Part shown: piece after piece, positions 8,528 to 16,638 of the stretch
Layout of the letters: each line of letters begins with the position of its first letter
Numbering within the stretch: position 1 is the first letter of the stretch
Assembly: GCF_001685025.1 (NCBI RefSeq)
Contig: NZ_MAYU01000012.1
Span: 558,001 to 622,000 of the forward strand
Reading direction: 5' to 3'
DNA length: 64,000 bases
DNA from: Bacillus sp. FJAT-27225
GTDB lineage: Bacteria > Bacillota > Bacilli > Bacillales > Cytobacillaceae
The notes under the pieces: model-generated
What the model saw: the letters and a program-made list of their open reading frames with translations, nothing else
The model's database searches: none
What the model was told of the DNA's origin: nothing
Position numbers and translations under genes: made by a program

Positions 8528-9302
8528 GTACCTCATCCTCCTTACCAAGATACGCTTCCTGCACGGCCTGGTCGTTCTGGATTTCCTTTGGTGTGCCCTC
8601 GGCCAGCTTTTTGCCGAAGTTAATGGCGCAAATGCGCTCGCACACCTCCATGACGAGATTCATATCGTGTTCGACGAGCAAAATCGTGATGCCGAATTCG
8701 TCGCGGATTTTTTTAATCAAATTGGTCAGTACCTGGGTTTCGCTATGGTTCATCCCGGCTGCCGGCTCATCGAGGATGATCATCTTCGGGTCGGACATGA
8801 GCGCGCGCCCGAGTTCAATCAGCTTCATGACACCGTACGGCTGGGCCGCACCCGGCTGATGCTCGATGCCGCGAATACCGAGGAAATCCATGATTCCAAG
8901 TGCTTTTTCGCGAATTCGCTTTTCTTCCCGTCGTACGTTTGGAAGAAGGAAGCCTTGTGCCAGGAATCCGCCCTTCGTTTGGTGGTGCTGGCCGATGATC
9001 AGATTTTCAAGGACGGTCAGGTTCTTGAACAGTTCAACGTTTTGGAACGTCCGGACGAGGCCAATATCAATCATTTGATGGACCTTGTAATTGAGTAAAT
9101 TCGTGCTGCCCTGGAAGGTCATTTTTCCAGTATCAGGCCGGTAAAAGCCGCTGATGCAGTTGAACACGGTAGTTTTTCCAGCACCGTTCGGACCAATCAA
9201 GCCGTAAATCTGGTTCTGTCCGACAGTGAAACTTAAGTTGTCAACCGCCTTCAGGCCTCCGAAGGAAATCGACAGCCCCTCTATTTGTAAAATTGGTTCC
9301 AT
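8520..9302 (-). CDS. livG: Liv-type ABC transporter ATP-binding protein LivG
   Basis: A 260-residue ABC ATPase with Walker A GPNGAGKT, Walker B MIILDEPAAGMNHSE and H-loop LLVEHDM. The canonical LSGGQ is replaced by PYGVMK, a variation of a kind often seen in LivG proteins. The LivG-specific GLVRTFQN segment is present. It forms the ATPase heterodimer with LivF. A GGAGGG site precedes the ATG, and only two bases separate it from livM. Confidence 0.93.
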   Translation of the reverse strand: MEPILQIEGLSISFGGLKAVDNLSFTVGQNQIYGLIGPNGAGKTTVFNCISGFYRPDTGKMTFQGSTNLLNYKVHQMIDIGLVRTFQNVELFKNLTVLENLIIGQHHQTKGGFLAQGFLLPNVRREEKRIREKALGIMDFLGIRGIEHQPGAAQPYGVMKLIELGRALMSDPKMIILDEPAAGMNHSETQVLTNLIKKIRDEFGITILLVEHDMNLVMEVCERICAINFGKKLAEGTPKEIQNDQAVQEAYLGKEDEVHA

Positions 9303-9304
9303 CG

Positions 9305-10309
9305 TTATCCCTCCAGTCCTTTCGCCTGTTTTGGCTGCTTTGACTTGTTACTAAATGTGGCTTTCAGCTGCGTACCAATTCTGGCGATTCCATGCGGCAG
9401 GAACATGATGACAAGAATCATCGCAGCCCCTGTGAAAATGCTGGCAACGTTTTTAATGTCCTGCAGCGCTTCAATGTCCTTGATGAATTCGGGAATGAAG
9501 ACGATAAATGCGGCACCAAGGATACTGCCCGGAATGGAGGCAAGGCCGCCAATGACCACCATCGCAAGCAGGTTCAAGCTGAGGTCTATTCCCCATTGGT
9601 TCGGTTCTGTGAAGCGGATCAGGTGGACATATAAGCTGCCGCCGATTCCCGCGTAAAAAGCGCTAAGCGCAAACGCAATCAATTTATATTTGAAAAGAGA
9701 GATGCCCATCGCCTGGGCGGCACTTTCACTGTCGCGCATCGCAATCAGTGCCCGGCCTGTTTTTGACGATAAAAGGTTGTGGGCAAACAGGATCAGCAGC
9801 ACCAGGATGATGATCACGAACACGAAGTAATGCTCGCGGTCGCGGAGTGCGAAGCCGAAAACTTCAGGGAAGCTTGCCCGCATACCCGAAAATCCGTTCG
9901 TGAATGGAATCCATTCCTTGAATACCTGCTGGATGGCGACACCGAATCCAAGAGTCGCAATCGCCAGGTAATGGCCTTCAAGCCGGAGTGCAGCGAGGCC
10001 AAGGATCAGGCCGATTGCGGTTGGAATCAGCCCGGAGAGCAGCAGGCTCAACAAAAACGGCAGCTCAAAGTTTGCTGTGATATACGCCGATATATAGGCG
10101 CCAAGACCCATGAATGCGGCATGCCCGAGTGAGATTTGCCCGGCATAGCCAAGCAGGATGTTGAAGCCGATCGCCACAATCGAATAGATGACAATCAGGT
10201 TCATCATTGTCATTGTTGACCGCTCGAACTCCATAATCAGCGGCAAGCTAGCGACAACCAGCCCGCCGAGTATATAAAGGAATGGTTTGTTTTTTAACAA
10301 GCCCTTCAT
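9305..10309 (-). CDS. livM: Liv-type ABC transporter permease LivM
   Basis: A 334-residue polytopic membrane protein with about eight to ten hydrophobic segments. It has the family motifs LLGYAGQISLGHAAFMGLGAY and GHYLAIATLGFG, and a cytoplasmic-loop signature (GRALIAMRDSESAAQAMGI) that contacts the ATPase. Three bases separate it from livH. It forms the translocation pore together with LivH. Confidence 0.93.
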   Translation of the reverse strand: MKGLLKNKPFLYILGGLVVASLPLIMEFERSTMTMMNLIVIYSIVAIGFNILLGYAGQISLGHAAFMGLGAYISAYITANFELPFLLSLLLSGLIPTAIGLILGLAALRLEGHYLAIATLGFGVAIQQVFKEWIPFTNGFSGMRASFPEVFGFALRDREHYFVFVIIILVLLILFAHNLLSSKTGRALIAMRDSESAAQAMGISLFKYKLIAFALSAFYAGIGGSLYVHLIRFTEPNQWGIDLSLNLLAMVVIGGLASIPGSILGAAFIVFIPEFIKDIEALQDIKNVASIFTGAAMILVIMFLPHGIARIGTQLKATFSNKSKQPKQAKGLEG

Positions 10310-10312
10310 GCC

Positions 10313-11185
10313 TTACACCTTCTTCCGATGAACTTTGCCGAACAAGCCAGTAGGTTTGACGATCAGGATAATAATGAGCAATGCGTATACAATGACGGTT
10401 TTCCATTGCAGCGAGATATAGTAGCCTACGAGGTTGTCAAACACCCCGATGATAAAGCCTCCGACAACCGGACCGACGAACGATCCGAACCCGCCAAGCA
10501 CCGCCGCGATAAACGACTTCAAGTGAACCTCGCCCATCATCGTTGTCGATACGTTTGTGGTTGGTGCGATTAAAATTCCCGCAATTGCGCCGAGGACGGT
10601 CGCGATGATCCACGATAACGAGTAGACTTTTGAAACCGGGACTCCCATCAGTTTCGCAGTCGTTTCATTCTGGGCAGTGGCCCGGATGGCGATGCCCATC
10701 AATGTATTTTTCATAAGGTAAAATAAAATGGCCATGATGATGAGCGTGATGGAAATAATGAAAATCGCGTTTGGCTGGATGATAACGTCAGCAACGTTGA
10801 TATTGTCCATTGTTAACGCTTTCCTAAATGGGTGCATGTCGATGCCGAAAATCGCCGACGCTCCCCCATTGAACACCATAATCAGACCGAGCGTGATGAT
10901 CATCTTGCTGACAAGCGTCGCCTTTGCGGCCGGGCGAATGAACACTCTCTCGACGAGGAAGCCGAGCACGACTGCGAACAAAATCGCGCCGATAAACGCC
11001 GCCGGATAGGACATCGTTTCCTGAAAAAGCGTAAATGCCATGAAGGCACTGAACATCGCCATCTCCCCCTGCGCGAAGTTGATGACATCCGACGTCCTGT
11101 AAATTAAAACAAGGCCAAGGGCAGCCAGGGCATACAAACTGCCAGTTTCCAAGCCTGCTATCACGTTTTGTAAAAACTCAACCAT
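10313..11185 (-). CDS. livH: Liv-type ABC transporter permease LivH
   Basis: A 290-residue permease with LivH hallmarks: GLETGSLYALAALGLVLIYRTSDVINFAQGEM at the N-terminus and AIRATAQNETTAKLMGV in the ATPase-contact loop. It is the first gene of livHMGF. The ATG follows AGGAGGG, and a near-consensus sigma-54 promoter lies about 60 bp upstream. This ties transporter expression to the adjacent activator gene. Confidence 0.93.
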   Translation of the reverse strand: MVEFLQNVIAGLETGSLYALAALGLVLIYRTSDVINFAQGEMAMFSAFMAFTLFQETMSYPAAFIGAILFAVVLGFLVERVFIRPAAKATLVSKMIITLGLIMVFNGGASAIFGIDMHPFRKALTMDNINVADVIIQPNAIFIISITLIIMAILFYLMKNTLMGIAIRATAQNETTAKLMGVPVSKVYSLSWIIATVLGAIAGILIAPTTNVSTTMMGEVHLKSFIAAVLGGFGSFVGPVVGGFIIGVFDNLVGYYISLQWKTVIVYALLIIILIVKPTGLFGKVHRKKV

Positions 11186-11247
11186 ATATAGCCCTCCTTT
11201 TCTTGCATAATTGAATTCTGCTTTTCTATTTCTACACTCCTATACTT

Positions 11248-11264
11248 TGCAACTATCGTGCCAA
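11248..11264 (-). promoter_or_regulatory. Sigma-54 (-24/-12) promoter of livHMGF
   Basis: The minus strand reads TTGGCACGATAGTTGCA, a near-perfect match to the sigma-54 consensus TTGGCACG-N4-TTGC, with GG and GC exactly 12 bp apart. Transcription would start near 11236, about 50 bp before the livH start. The palindrome at 11405-11421 lies about 145 bp upstream, a typical enhancer distance. Confidence 0.85.
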
Positions 11265-11336
11265 GTTTTAGTGAAGCGCATTTAAAATCTCAAAATAACG
11301 TTTGAAAGCTTGATAGCTCGCTGTTTTTTTAAAATG

Positions 11337-11370
11337 AAAAATGGCTTGGAACTGGTCCAAGCCATTTTTA
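11337..11370 (-). terminator. Intrinsic terminator after the sigma-54 activator gene
   Basis: A long stem AAAAATGGCTTGGA / TCCAAGCCATTTTT with a short loop is followed on the minus strand by an A/T-rich tail. It separates the regulator gene from the livH promoter. On the plus strand it would also end in T residues. Confidence 0.85.
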
Positions 11371-11404
11371 GTGATAAAGTTTTTGAAAACGCTTACGATT
11401 TAGG

Positions 11405-11421
11405 TGTCCGGAAATCCGACA
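11405..11421. promoter_or_regulatory. 17-bp palindromic candidate enhancer (UAS), copy 2
   Basis: TGTCCGGAAATCCGACA is the reverse complement of the consensus of the other two copies (TGTCGGATTTCCGGACA). A partial second site, GGAATTGCGACA, follows at 11429-11440, so the arrangement looks like the tandem sites bound by AAA+ activators of sigma-54. Confidence 0.6.
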
Positions 11422-11455
11422 GTTGTTTGGAATTGCGACATCGGGGATCAATAGC

Positions 11456-11526
11456 GCTGAATTATTTCAAATCCCGCTGAATTAATCTCAAAGTCGCTGA
11501 ATTATTTTTCCGAGTAAGCCGAATAA
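11456..11526. repeat. R20 array: GCTGAATTA units
   Basis: GCTGAATTA starts at 11456, 11476 and 11496 (20 bp apart), with a diverged copy GCCGAATAA at 11518. It lies between the activator gene and its terminator-proximal region and does not form an open coding unit. Confidence 0.65.
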
Positions 11527-11545
11527 CCACGTGTCGGGAGGCAAA

Positions 11546-12970
11546 TCACGTTACCGGCACATCCAATTGATATTTTTCGATTTTGTCATAAAGGCTGGAT
11601 CGGCTGATGTTGAGGATTTCGGCAACTTTTACTTTGTTATAGTTTAATTCTTCGAGGCAGTTCTTGATAATTTCCTTCTCGGTTTCTTCTAAAATACCCT
11701 CTAATCCAGTTCCGAGTTTGTGCTGCTTTTTGCATTTGGTGATGCTGTATGGCAGATGGACAGACTGAATCAAGTTTGTATCGGTCAGGTTGATGGCGCG
11801 CTCGAGCACGTTCTCAAGCTCCCTTACGTTGCCTGGCCAATGATAGTTCAGCAAATGTTCCATTGCATGCTTGGAAATGGCCGTTACATATACACCGAGT
11901 TGGCTGGAAAGCTTTTTCAGAAGCATGTTTGCCAATGCTTCCGTATCGTTTTCGCGTTCTCGGAGCGGCGGGATTTCAATTGACATGACATTCAGCCGGT
12001 AAAATAAATCTTCGCGGAATGTCCCTTCCTCGACCATTTTTTCAAGGTTCTTGTTGGTTGCGGCAATAACGCGGACATCGACGGGAATCGTTTTGGTACC
12101 GCCAACCCTCTCGATCTCTTTTTCCTGAAGAACGCGGAGCAGCTTTGCCTGCATGCTGAGCGGCATGTCGCCAATTTCGTCGAGAAAAATGCTGCCGTTA
12201 TGTGCAAGTTCGAATTTTCCAGGCTTGCCGCCTTTTTTGGCTCCGGTAAACGCACCGTCACTGTACCCGAACAGCTCGGACTCCAGCAGTTCACCCGGGA
12301 TTGCAGCACAGTTCACTTTTACGAAACGCTGGCGAGCCCGGTTCGACGAATGGTGGATCGCATGCGCAAACAGCTCCTTGCCTGTCCCGCTTTCGCCTAA
12401 CAACAGCACATTTGATTTTGTTTGCGAAGCGCGCCTTCCCATGTAAATGGCCAGCACCATTTTTTCGCTCGTGCCAATGATGTTCTCCCAGCTGTATTTG
12501 GCGCCCTGGATTTTCTCGAGCTGCTGTTCGGCGTAATTGAGCGCTGTCTCGAGCAGCTTGTTCTTTTCAATAATATCCTTGAACTCCTTGACGTCCTGGA
12601 ACAAGAGCATCCCGAAGCCATAGGCAACCTCATGATTCTCGTCAAGGACCGGGATGCGGTGGACGATTGCTGTTTTGCCGCTTTTGAAGCGGTGCTTCCA
12701 GGCAATCTCGGGCCTTTTTGTTGTAAAAACGTACGGGAACCTCGAAAATTCATCAACCTCCAGTACTGGTTTGCCGATGATTTCTTCCTTTGGAAACCCA
12801 AGATAGTCGGCGAAAATCTGGTTGATCATTTTCACCTTCGTGTCTTTTCCTATTAAAATAACCGGTACTGAAATTGGGTCGAAAATTTTTTCAACAGTAT
12901 TCAGGAATGCCTGTGATCCCAGAAGTTCCATTTCTAAAGAGGTCACAACACTTGAGCCTACCTGCCCCAT
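11546..12970 (-). CDS. Sigma-54-dependent transcriptional activator (PAS-AAA+-Fis)
   Basis: The 474-residue protein has three parts. A PAS sensor domain (about 22-130) would detect a small molecule. The AAA+ domain (about 160-395) has Walker A GESGTGKE at 192-199, the sigma-54-contact loop GAFTGA at 239-244 and Walker B IFLDE at 261-265. A Fis-type helix-turn-helix ([24 protein letters not shown]) lies at the end. It is laid out like RocR/BkdR/AcoR-type activators that read a metabolite. The ATG follows AAAGGAGGGG. Flanking -24/-12 promoters and shared palindromes make livHMGF, fabG and probably the hydrolase-fabV operon its targets. The ligand is unknown. Confidence 0.95.
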   Translation of the reverse strand: MGQVGSSVVTSLEMELLGSQAFLNTVEKIFDPISVPVILIGKDTKVKMINQIFADYLGFPKEEIIGKPVLEVDEFSRFPYVFTTKRPEIAWKHRFKSGKTAIVHRIPVLDENHEVAYGFGMLLFQDVKEFKDIIEKNKLLETALNYAEQQLEKIQGAKYSWENIIGTSEKMVLAIYMGRRASQTKSNVLLLGESGTGKELFAHAIHHSSNRARQRFVKVNCAAIPGELLESELFGYSDGAFTGAKKGGKPGKFELAHNGSIFLDEIGDMPLSMQAKLLRVLQEKEIERVGGTKTIPVDVRVIAATNKNLEKMVEEGTFREDLFYRLNVMSIEIPPLRERENDTEALANMLLKKLSSQLGVYVTAISKHAMEHLLNYHWPGNVRELENVLERAINLTDTNLIQSVHLPYSITKCKKQHKLGTGLEGILEETEKEIIKNCLEELNYNKVKVAEILNISRSSLYDKIEKYQLDVPVT

Positions 12971-13134
12971 TCATTCCCCTCCTTTTCTGTTTCTTCCTCT
13001 CTTTTATTTTATAAAAATATTCATTGATATTTCCATATAATATTGGATAATTTTGGACAAAAGCAGATAAGTGTGAATAAATACGGTAAATGTTTATGAT
13101 AATAATAAAGTTCATTAAGTTTAGGAGTGGTAGT

Positions 13135-13614
13135 ATGTACAGAACAGTCAGTGATTTTCTCGGAGAATGGTCGAACGCTTCAGGTGGAACGTTACAGGTC
13201 CTCGAGTCTTTGACAGATGAAAAATTAAATCAGGCAATCGTTGAAGGACACAGCACACTAGGCTGGCTGGGCTGGCACTTGGCGACGAGCGTGCCGTTTT
13301 TTGCCGGACAAGCCGGATTGAAGGTAGCGATGCCTGGTGACCCAGGTTCCGTTCCCTCAAAGGCAAACGAGATTGCCGATGCCTATAAAAAAGCTTCTGA
13401 AGAATTGGTGCGTGAAGTGGAGACCAATTTGACTGATGAAAGCATGGTTGAAACTGTTGAAGCCCTTGGGCAGAAGATGCCAAGAGGTGCAGTTTTGAGG
13501 CTGTTCATTGACCACCAGACACACCACCGCGGCCAAATGACGGTGCTTCTCCGCCAGGCTGGATTGAATGTACCGGGAGTTATGGGCCCTACTCGGGAAG
13601 ATCAACAGAAATAA
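13135..13614 (+). CDS. DinB-like (YfiT/DinB superfamily) protein
   Basis: A 159-residue four-helix-bundle protein. The metal-binding histidines of the family are visible in LGWHLA (near residue 47) and DHQTHHRGQM near the C-terminus. Members are damage-inducible or thiol-transfer proteins of mostly unknown substrate. The frame is open upstream to 13090, but the ATG at 13135 has TTAGGAG in front and gives the normal family start MYRTVSDF. It stands alone, and a bidirectional terminator follows. Confidence 0.88.
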   Translation: MYRTVSDFLGEWSNASGGTLQVLESLTDEKLNQAIVEGHSTLGWLGWHLATSVPFFAGQAGLKVAMPGDPGSVPSKANEIADAYKKASEELVREVETNLTDESMVETVEALGQKMPRGAVLRLFIDHQTHHRGQMTVLLRQAGLNVPGVMGPTREDQQK

Positions 13615-13704
13615 AAGTGTATGCCCAAAGCACCACGGGTTTAGTTTTGTAGTACAAACATCGAATAAACCATGCTATTCACTGCTTGCAAGTAAATTAG
13701 CATA

Positions 13705-13738
13705 GAAAAATGGTTGGAGATTGCTCCAGCCATTTTTC
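13705..13738. terminator. Bidirectional intrinsic terminator
   Basis: AAAAATGGTTGGAG / CTCCAGCCATTTTT forms a long stem with a four-base loop and U-rich ends on both strands. It separates the rightward DinB-like gene from the leftward membrane-protein gene. Confidence 0.85.
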
Positions 13739-13742
13739 CTTT

Positions 13743-14108
13743 CTACGGTCCAGGAATAAACCCTGCCCACTCATTGTTTAAAATAAATCCAGATAGTAAT
13801 ATACCAATTATAATTAACCCTACTATACATTTTTTTGTTAAACTAGCAGAGCCCATTGACCAGTACACCCAATAAACCAATCCAACATATTTCCCAATAA
13901 TGAATAGACAAATTACTAGCATCGCCAAAATCGGTATTCCCATAAGAATTAACCCTATCCATAAAATTACAAAGTAATCAATAGATATAAATGATTCTAA
14001 TACGGTATTCTCAGATGCAATTGACTCATAGTACCCTGTACCAATTACGACATAAATAGAAACAATACCAATCCCTATTAATATCTTTTTCCACTTCTCC
14101 ACCTTCAC
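13743..14108 (-). CDS. Small membrane protein of unknown function
   Basis: A 121-residue protein with four likely membrane segments (about 8-26, 44-73, 75-87 and 96-110) and a short C-terminal tail. The start is a GTG preceded by GGGGAG. No family was recognised and no conserved charged residues lie within the membrane segments. The gene appears monocistronic, with a shared terminator at its 3' end. Confidence 0.55.
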   Translation of the reverse strand: MKVEKWKKILIGIGIVSIYVVIGTGYYESIASENTVLESFISIDYFVILWIGLILMGIPILAMLVICLFIIGKYVGLVYWVYWSMGSASLTKKCIVGLIIIGILLSGFILNNEWAGFIPGP

Positions 14109-14270
14109 CGCTCCCCTAGGTATCTATGTATTTCTGGGCATTTTTTCTTTACTACAGGGATCCTTCCACAGTTATATAAGCTCACCCTAAAATTTTAACA
14201 TAAATATCCAGAAACCCATTTTTTTATTTTTACTGACTATAACTTCATGGGTGCTAATTTACTCATACAA

Positions 14271-14316
14271 AAAAAAAGCAGCCCAATTCGGTTGTGAATT
14301 GGACTGCTTCTTTGTT
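14271..14316 (-). terminator. Intrinsic terminator after the XRE/DUF2975 operon
   Basis: On the minus strand GAAGCAGTCCAATTC pairs with GAATTGGGCTGCTT and is followed by a run of at least eight T. Confidence 0.85.
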
Positions 14317-14349
14317 TTTGTACTCAAAAATCTGTATATGCTTTTGTGG

Positions 14350-14562
14350 TTATTCTTCGTCGCTTTTGTACTCAAGGATGTCCCCCGGCTGGCAATCAAG
14401 TGCTTTGCAGATTGCTTCAAGGGTGGAAAAGCGAATTGCTTTGGCCTTGCCGTTTTTTAAAATGGATAGGTTCGCCATGGTGATTCCGACCTTCTCCGAA
14501 AGTTCGGTTACGCTCATTTTCCTTTTGGCCAACATGACATCAATATTTATAATAATCGCCAT
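14350..14562 (-). CDS. XRE/Cro-CI-type small transcriptional regulator (YozG-like)
   Basis: A 70-residue protein that is essentially one helix-turn-helix: KMSVTELSEKVGITMANLSILKNGKAKAIRFSTLEAICKALDCQPGDILEY. It matches the compact regulators that pair with DUF2975 membrane proteins. The frame extends to a GTG at 14571, but the ATG at 14562 has GAGGTG six bases ahead and is preferred. It starts 10 bases after the DUF2975 stop, so the two are co-transcribed. A perfect palindrome upstream of the operon is a candidate autoregulatory site. Confidence 0.88.
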   Translation of the reverse strand: MAIIINIDVMLAKRKMSVTELSEKVGITMANLSILKNGKAKAIRFSTLEAICKALDCQPGDILEYKSDEE

Positions 14563-14572
14563 TGTTTTCACC

Positions 14573-15058
14573 TCAGACCGTTAAATCATTTTCGGATTTT
14601 ATATCAATCGCTTCTTTTAAAAGCCTTTGGAGGACTGCAGCGAACACAGCTATTACCATCCCCGCGAACACTGGGGCCGCTCCGACGAAGACCAGGCCAG
14701 GTGCATCATCCAGCTCCGCCACCATAAATACAAACGGCAGAATGACAGCATATACACCGCTAAAAAAGATGCCCGAGAATTTAATCCTCTTCAGGGCCTT
14801 CACGGACAAATCGGAGAAAGCCTCGTTCCTATCAATAAAGCCCAACAGTTTAAACGCCTGGTACAATGCAGCGAAAAATGGAATCGCCGAGACGTACAGG
14901 CCGATGACAATCGGATACAGGATATGGGCATAATCCGGATTTGCCGGGTTCTTTGCCAGCCAGAACAGGCCGAATGTACCCAATGCCAGAACTGGAGTTC
15001 CAATTAGAAAAACAGCCATTCTTAAAAATAACGTAGATCCTCGTTTCATAAAAAGCAC
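14573..15058 (-). CDS. DUF2975 membrane protein
   Basis: A 161-residue protein with four membrane segments (about 9-31, 46-67, 97-120 and 127-148), the expected size and topology for DUF2975. Such proteins are encoded directly upstream of a YozG-type regulator, as here, and are thought to act with it as a membrane-coupled regulatory pair; the signal is not known. The start follows AGAGGTGC. Confidence 0.8.
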   Translation of the reverse strand: MLFMKRGSTLFLRMAVFLIGTPVLALGTFGLFWLAKNPANPDYAHILYPIVIGLYVSAIPFFAALYQAFKLLGFIDRNEAFSDLSVKALKRIKFSGIFFSGVYAVILPFVFMVAELDDAPGLVFVGAAPVFAGMVIAVFAAVLQRLLKEAIDIKSENDLTV

Positions 15059-15094
15059 CTCTCTGTTTTATCGTTAGATTGATAATAGCATGTT

Positions 15095-15115
15095 ATTTAT
15101 TGATTATCAATAAAT
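15095..15115. promoter_or_regulatory. Perfect 21-bp palindrome upstream of the DUF2975/XRE operon
   Basis: ATTTATTGAT-T-ATCAATAAAT has perfect 10-base arms around one central base, about 37 bp upstream of the DUF2975 start. Related half-sites flank it (ATTGATAAT near 15079, TTTATCAAT near 15117). It is a good candidate operator for the adjacent XRE regulator. Confidence 0.6.
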
Positions 15116-15303
15116 ATTTATCAATTTTCATATTATATTTATCGAATTTCTTTGCTGTAACAGAGTTGTAACTCGGTATTGCTAGTCTAAGGAAGGATGC
15201 AGGCAGATAAGTGGCGAATATAGGGATGCAGAGATAGAGGAATTCCGACATTGCGATGCAAATCGTTTTTAGGCGGTGTGCTCAAGACAATTTGGGGTGG
15301 GCA

Positions 15304-15500
15304 AATTGTCCACGACAACCATGTTAGTGGACGTTTCGGCCGGTTCAGAACTGCGAATTGTCCACAAAACCCATGTTGGTGGATGTTTTGGCTGGTCCAG
15401 AACTGCGAATTGTCCACGAAACCCATGGTGGTGGAGTTTTGGCTGGTTCAGAACTGCGAATTGTCCACGAAACCCATGGTGGTGGATGTTCTGACTTGTC
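15304..15500. repeat. R52-c array: 51-52-bp units with AATTGTCCAC core
   Basis: AATTGTCCAC starts at 15304, 15356, 15408 and 15459, so the units are 52, 52 and 51 bp. They are nearly identical: GAACTGCGAATTGTCCACGA, then AACCCATGGTGGTGGA, then TTTTGGCTGGTTCA. TCCAC and GTGGA within each unit can pair. Open frames across the array are by-products of the repetition. The 15059-15803 gap contains no gene. It holds the palindrome, this array, a UAS and a sigma-54 promoter. Confidence 0.8.
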
Positions 15501-15658
15501 TGAACTTCAACATTTTCTCAAAAGACCTGTTTCAGGACATTTTTAGGATTACTAGTGTCAGATTGTCCTTTAAGAACAGGTTCGAGGACATTGTGATTCT
15601 GAGACGACGGTTGTAAAATGTGCCAACTTGGTATAAGTGCTATGCGAAGGCAAACTGG

Positions 15659-15675
15659 TGTCGGATTTCTGGACA
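15659..15675. promoter_or_regulatory. 17-bp palindromic candidate enhancer (UAS), copy 3
   Basis: TGTCGGATTTCTGGACA matches copies 1 and 2 and lies about 75 bp upstream of the -24 element of fabG. A half-site GGAATTCCGACA is also present near 15239. Confidence 0.6.
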
Positions 15676-15748
15676 GTGTCAGTGTTTTCCTACACAGCTG
15701 GCGGAGGCCAATTTTTCCAAAAGCGGGGGTTGGCTTTGAATTTTCAAG

Positions 15749-15765
15749 TTGGCAAGGTTCTTGCA
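15749..15765 (+). promoter_or_regulatory. Sigma-54 (-24/-12) promoter of fabG
   Basis: TTGGCAAGGTTCTTGCA has the invariant GG and GC at the correct 12-bp spacing and differs from the consensus only at the base after GGCA. The predicted start site near 15777 gives a leader of about 27 bases before the fabG ATG. Confidence 0.8.
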
Positions 15766-15803
15766 TAGTAAAAGGTTGATTAATTATTTAGGAGGTTTGC
15801 AGG

Positions 15804-16544
15804 ATGAGATTGAAGGACAAGGTTGCGGTTGTGACTGGCGGAGGCCGAGGAATTGGCGAGGCGACGGCTGTGAGGTTTGCGGCTGAGGGCGCGAAGGTGG
15901 TTGTGGCAGATGTTACTTCTGAGGATATCGACCGGACTGTGGCAATGATTGTGGAAGCTGGCGGCACGGCCGTTGGGATGGTTGTCGATGTGACAAACGG
16001 CGAGCAGGTTGAAAAAATGGTCAAGGACACTGTGGAGCAATTTGGAAGCGTTGACATTGTAGTGAACAACGCGGGGATTACGGCTGATGCGACGCTGATG
16101 AAGATGGAAGAAGCCCAGTGGGAGCGCGTGATCGATGTGAATTTGAAGGGTGTATTCATGGTTGGCCAGGCGGCCGCGAGGGTGATGAAGGAGCAGCAGC
16201 GCGGGGTTATTTTGAATGCGTCTTCGGTTGTCGGCTTGTACGGCAACTTTGGGCAGACGAATTATGCGGCAACGAAATGGGGCGTCATCGGGATGACGAA
16301 GACGTGGGCGAAGGAGCTTGGCCGGTACGGCATCCGTGTCAATGCAGTGGCCCCTGGATTCATTAATACGCCTATGGTGGCGAAAATGCCGGAGAAGGTT
16401 ATTGAGATGATGAAAGGCAAATCGGTGCTCGGGATTTTGGGTGAACCTTCGGATATCGCGAATGCGTATTTGTTCCTGGCGAGCGACGAGGCGCGGTATG
16501 TGACCGGGACTGTGCTGAGTGTCGATGGCGGGGTTGTGCTGTAA
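15804..16544 (+). CDS. FabG-like 3-oxoacyl-(ACP/CoA) reductase, SDR family
   Basis: A classical 246-residue short-chain dehydrogenase: TGGGRGIGEA nucleotide-binding motif near residue 12, NNAG around 90, catalytic S in LNASS and Y-x3-K in YAATK, and a C-terminal SVDGGVVL. It would reduce 3-oxoacyl to 3-hydroxyacyl thioesters. RBS AGGAGG lies 8 bases before the ATG. A sigma-54 promoter and candidate enhancer precede it, linking it to the leftward KS/hydratase/FabV operon. That combination would supply all four steps of an elongation-type cycle. Substrate and carrier (CoA or ACP) are not determinable. Confidence 0.92.
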   Translation: MRLKDKVAVVTGGGRGIGEATAVRFAAEGAKVVVADVTSEDIDRTVAMIVEAGGTAVGMVVDVTNGEQVEKMVKDTVEQFGSVDIVVNNAGITADATLMKMEEAQWERVIDVNLKGVFMVGQAAARVMKEQQRGVILNASSVVGLYGNFGQTNYAATKWGVIGMTKTWAKELGRYGIRVNAVAPGFINTPMVAKMPEKVIEMMKGKSVLGILGEPSDIANAYLFLASDEARYVTGTVLSVDGGVVL

Positions 16545-16550
16545 TTCACA

Positions 16551-16585
16551 AGGGGTCTGACCCCTACCCTGAGGGGGTATCCGGA
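16551..16585. repeat. GGGGTCTGACCCC element, copy 1
   Basis: AGGGGTCTGACCCCT at 16551-16565 is followed by ACCCTGAGGGGGTATCC. The copy at 19552 has nearly the same extended text. Confidence 0.75.
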
Positions 16586-16638
16586 TTCGGGGGCGAATTT
16601 AGGCGGGTTGGCCCCCTATTACATAGGAGGTGCTTGGG

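Noticed and set aside
15251-15616. Several overlapping rightward frames across the R52-c array
   Set aside because: All three frames are open because the repeat lacks stops. No ribosome site, no conserved frame, unit length changes from 52 to 51.
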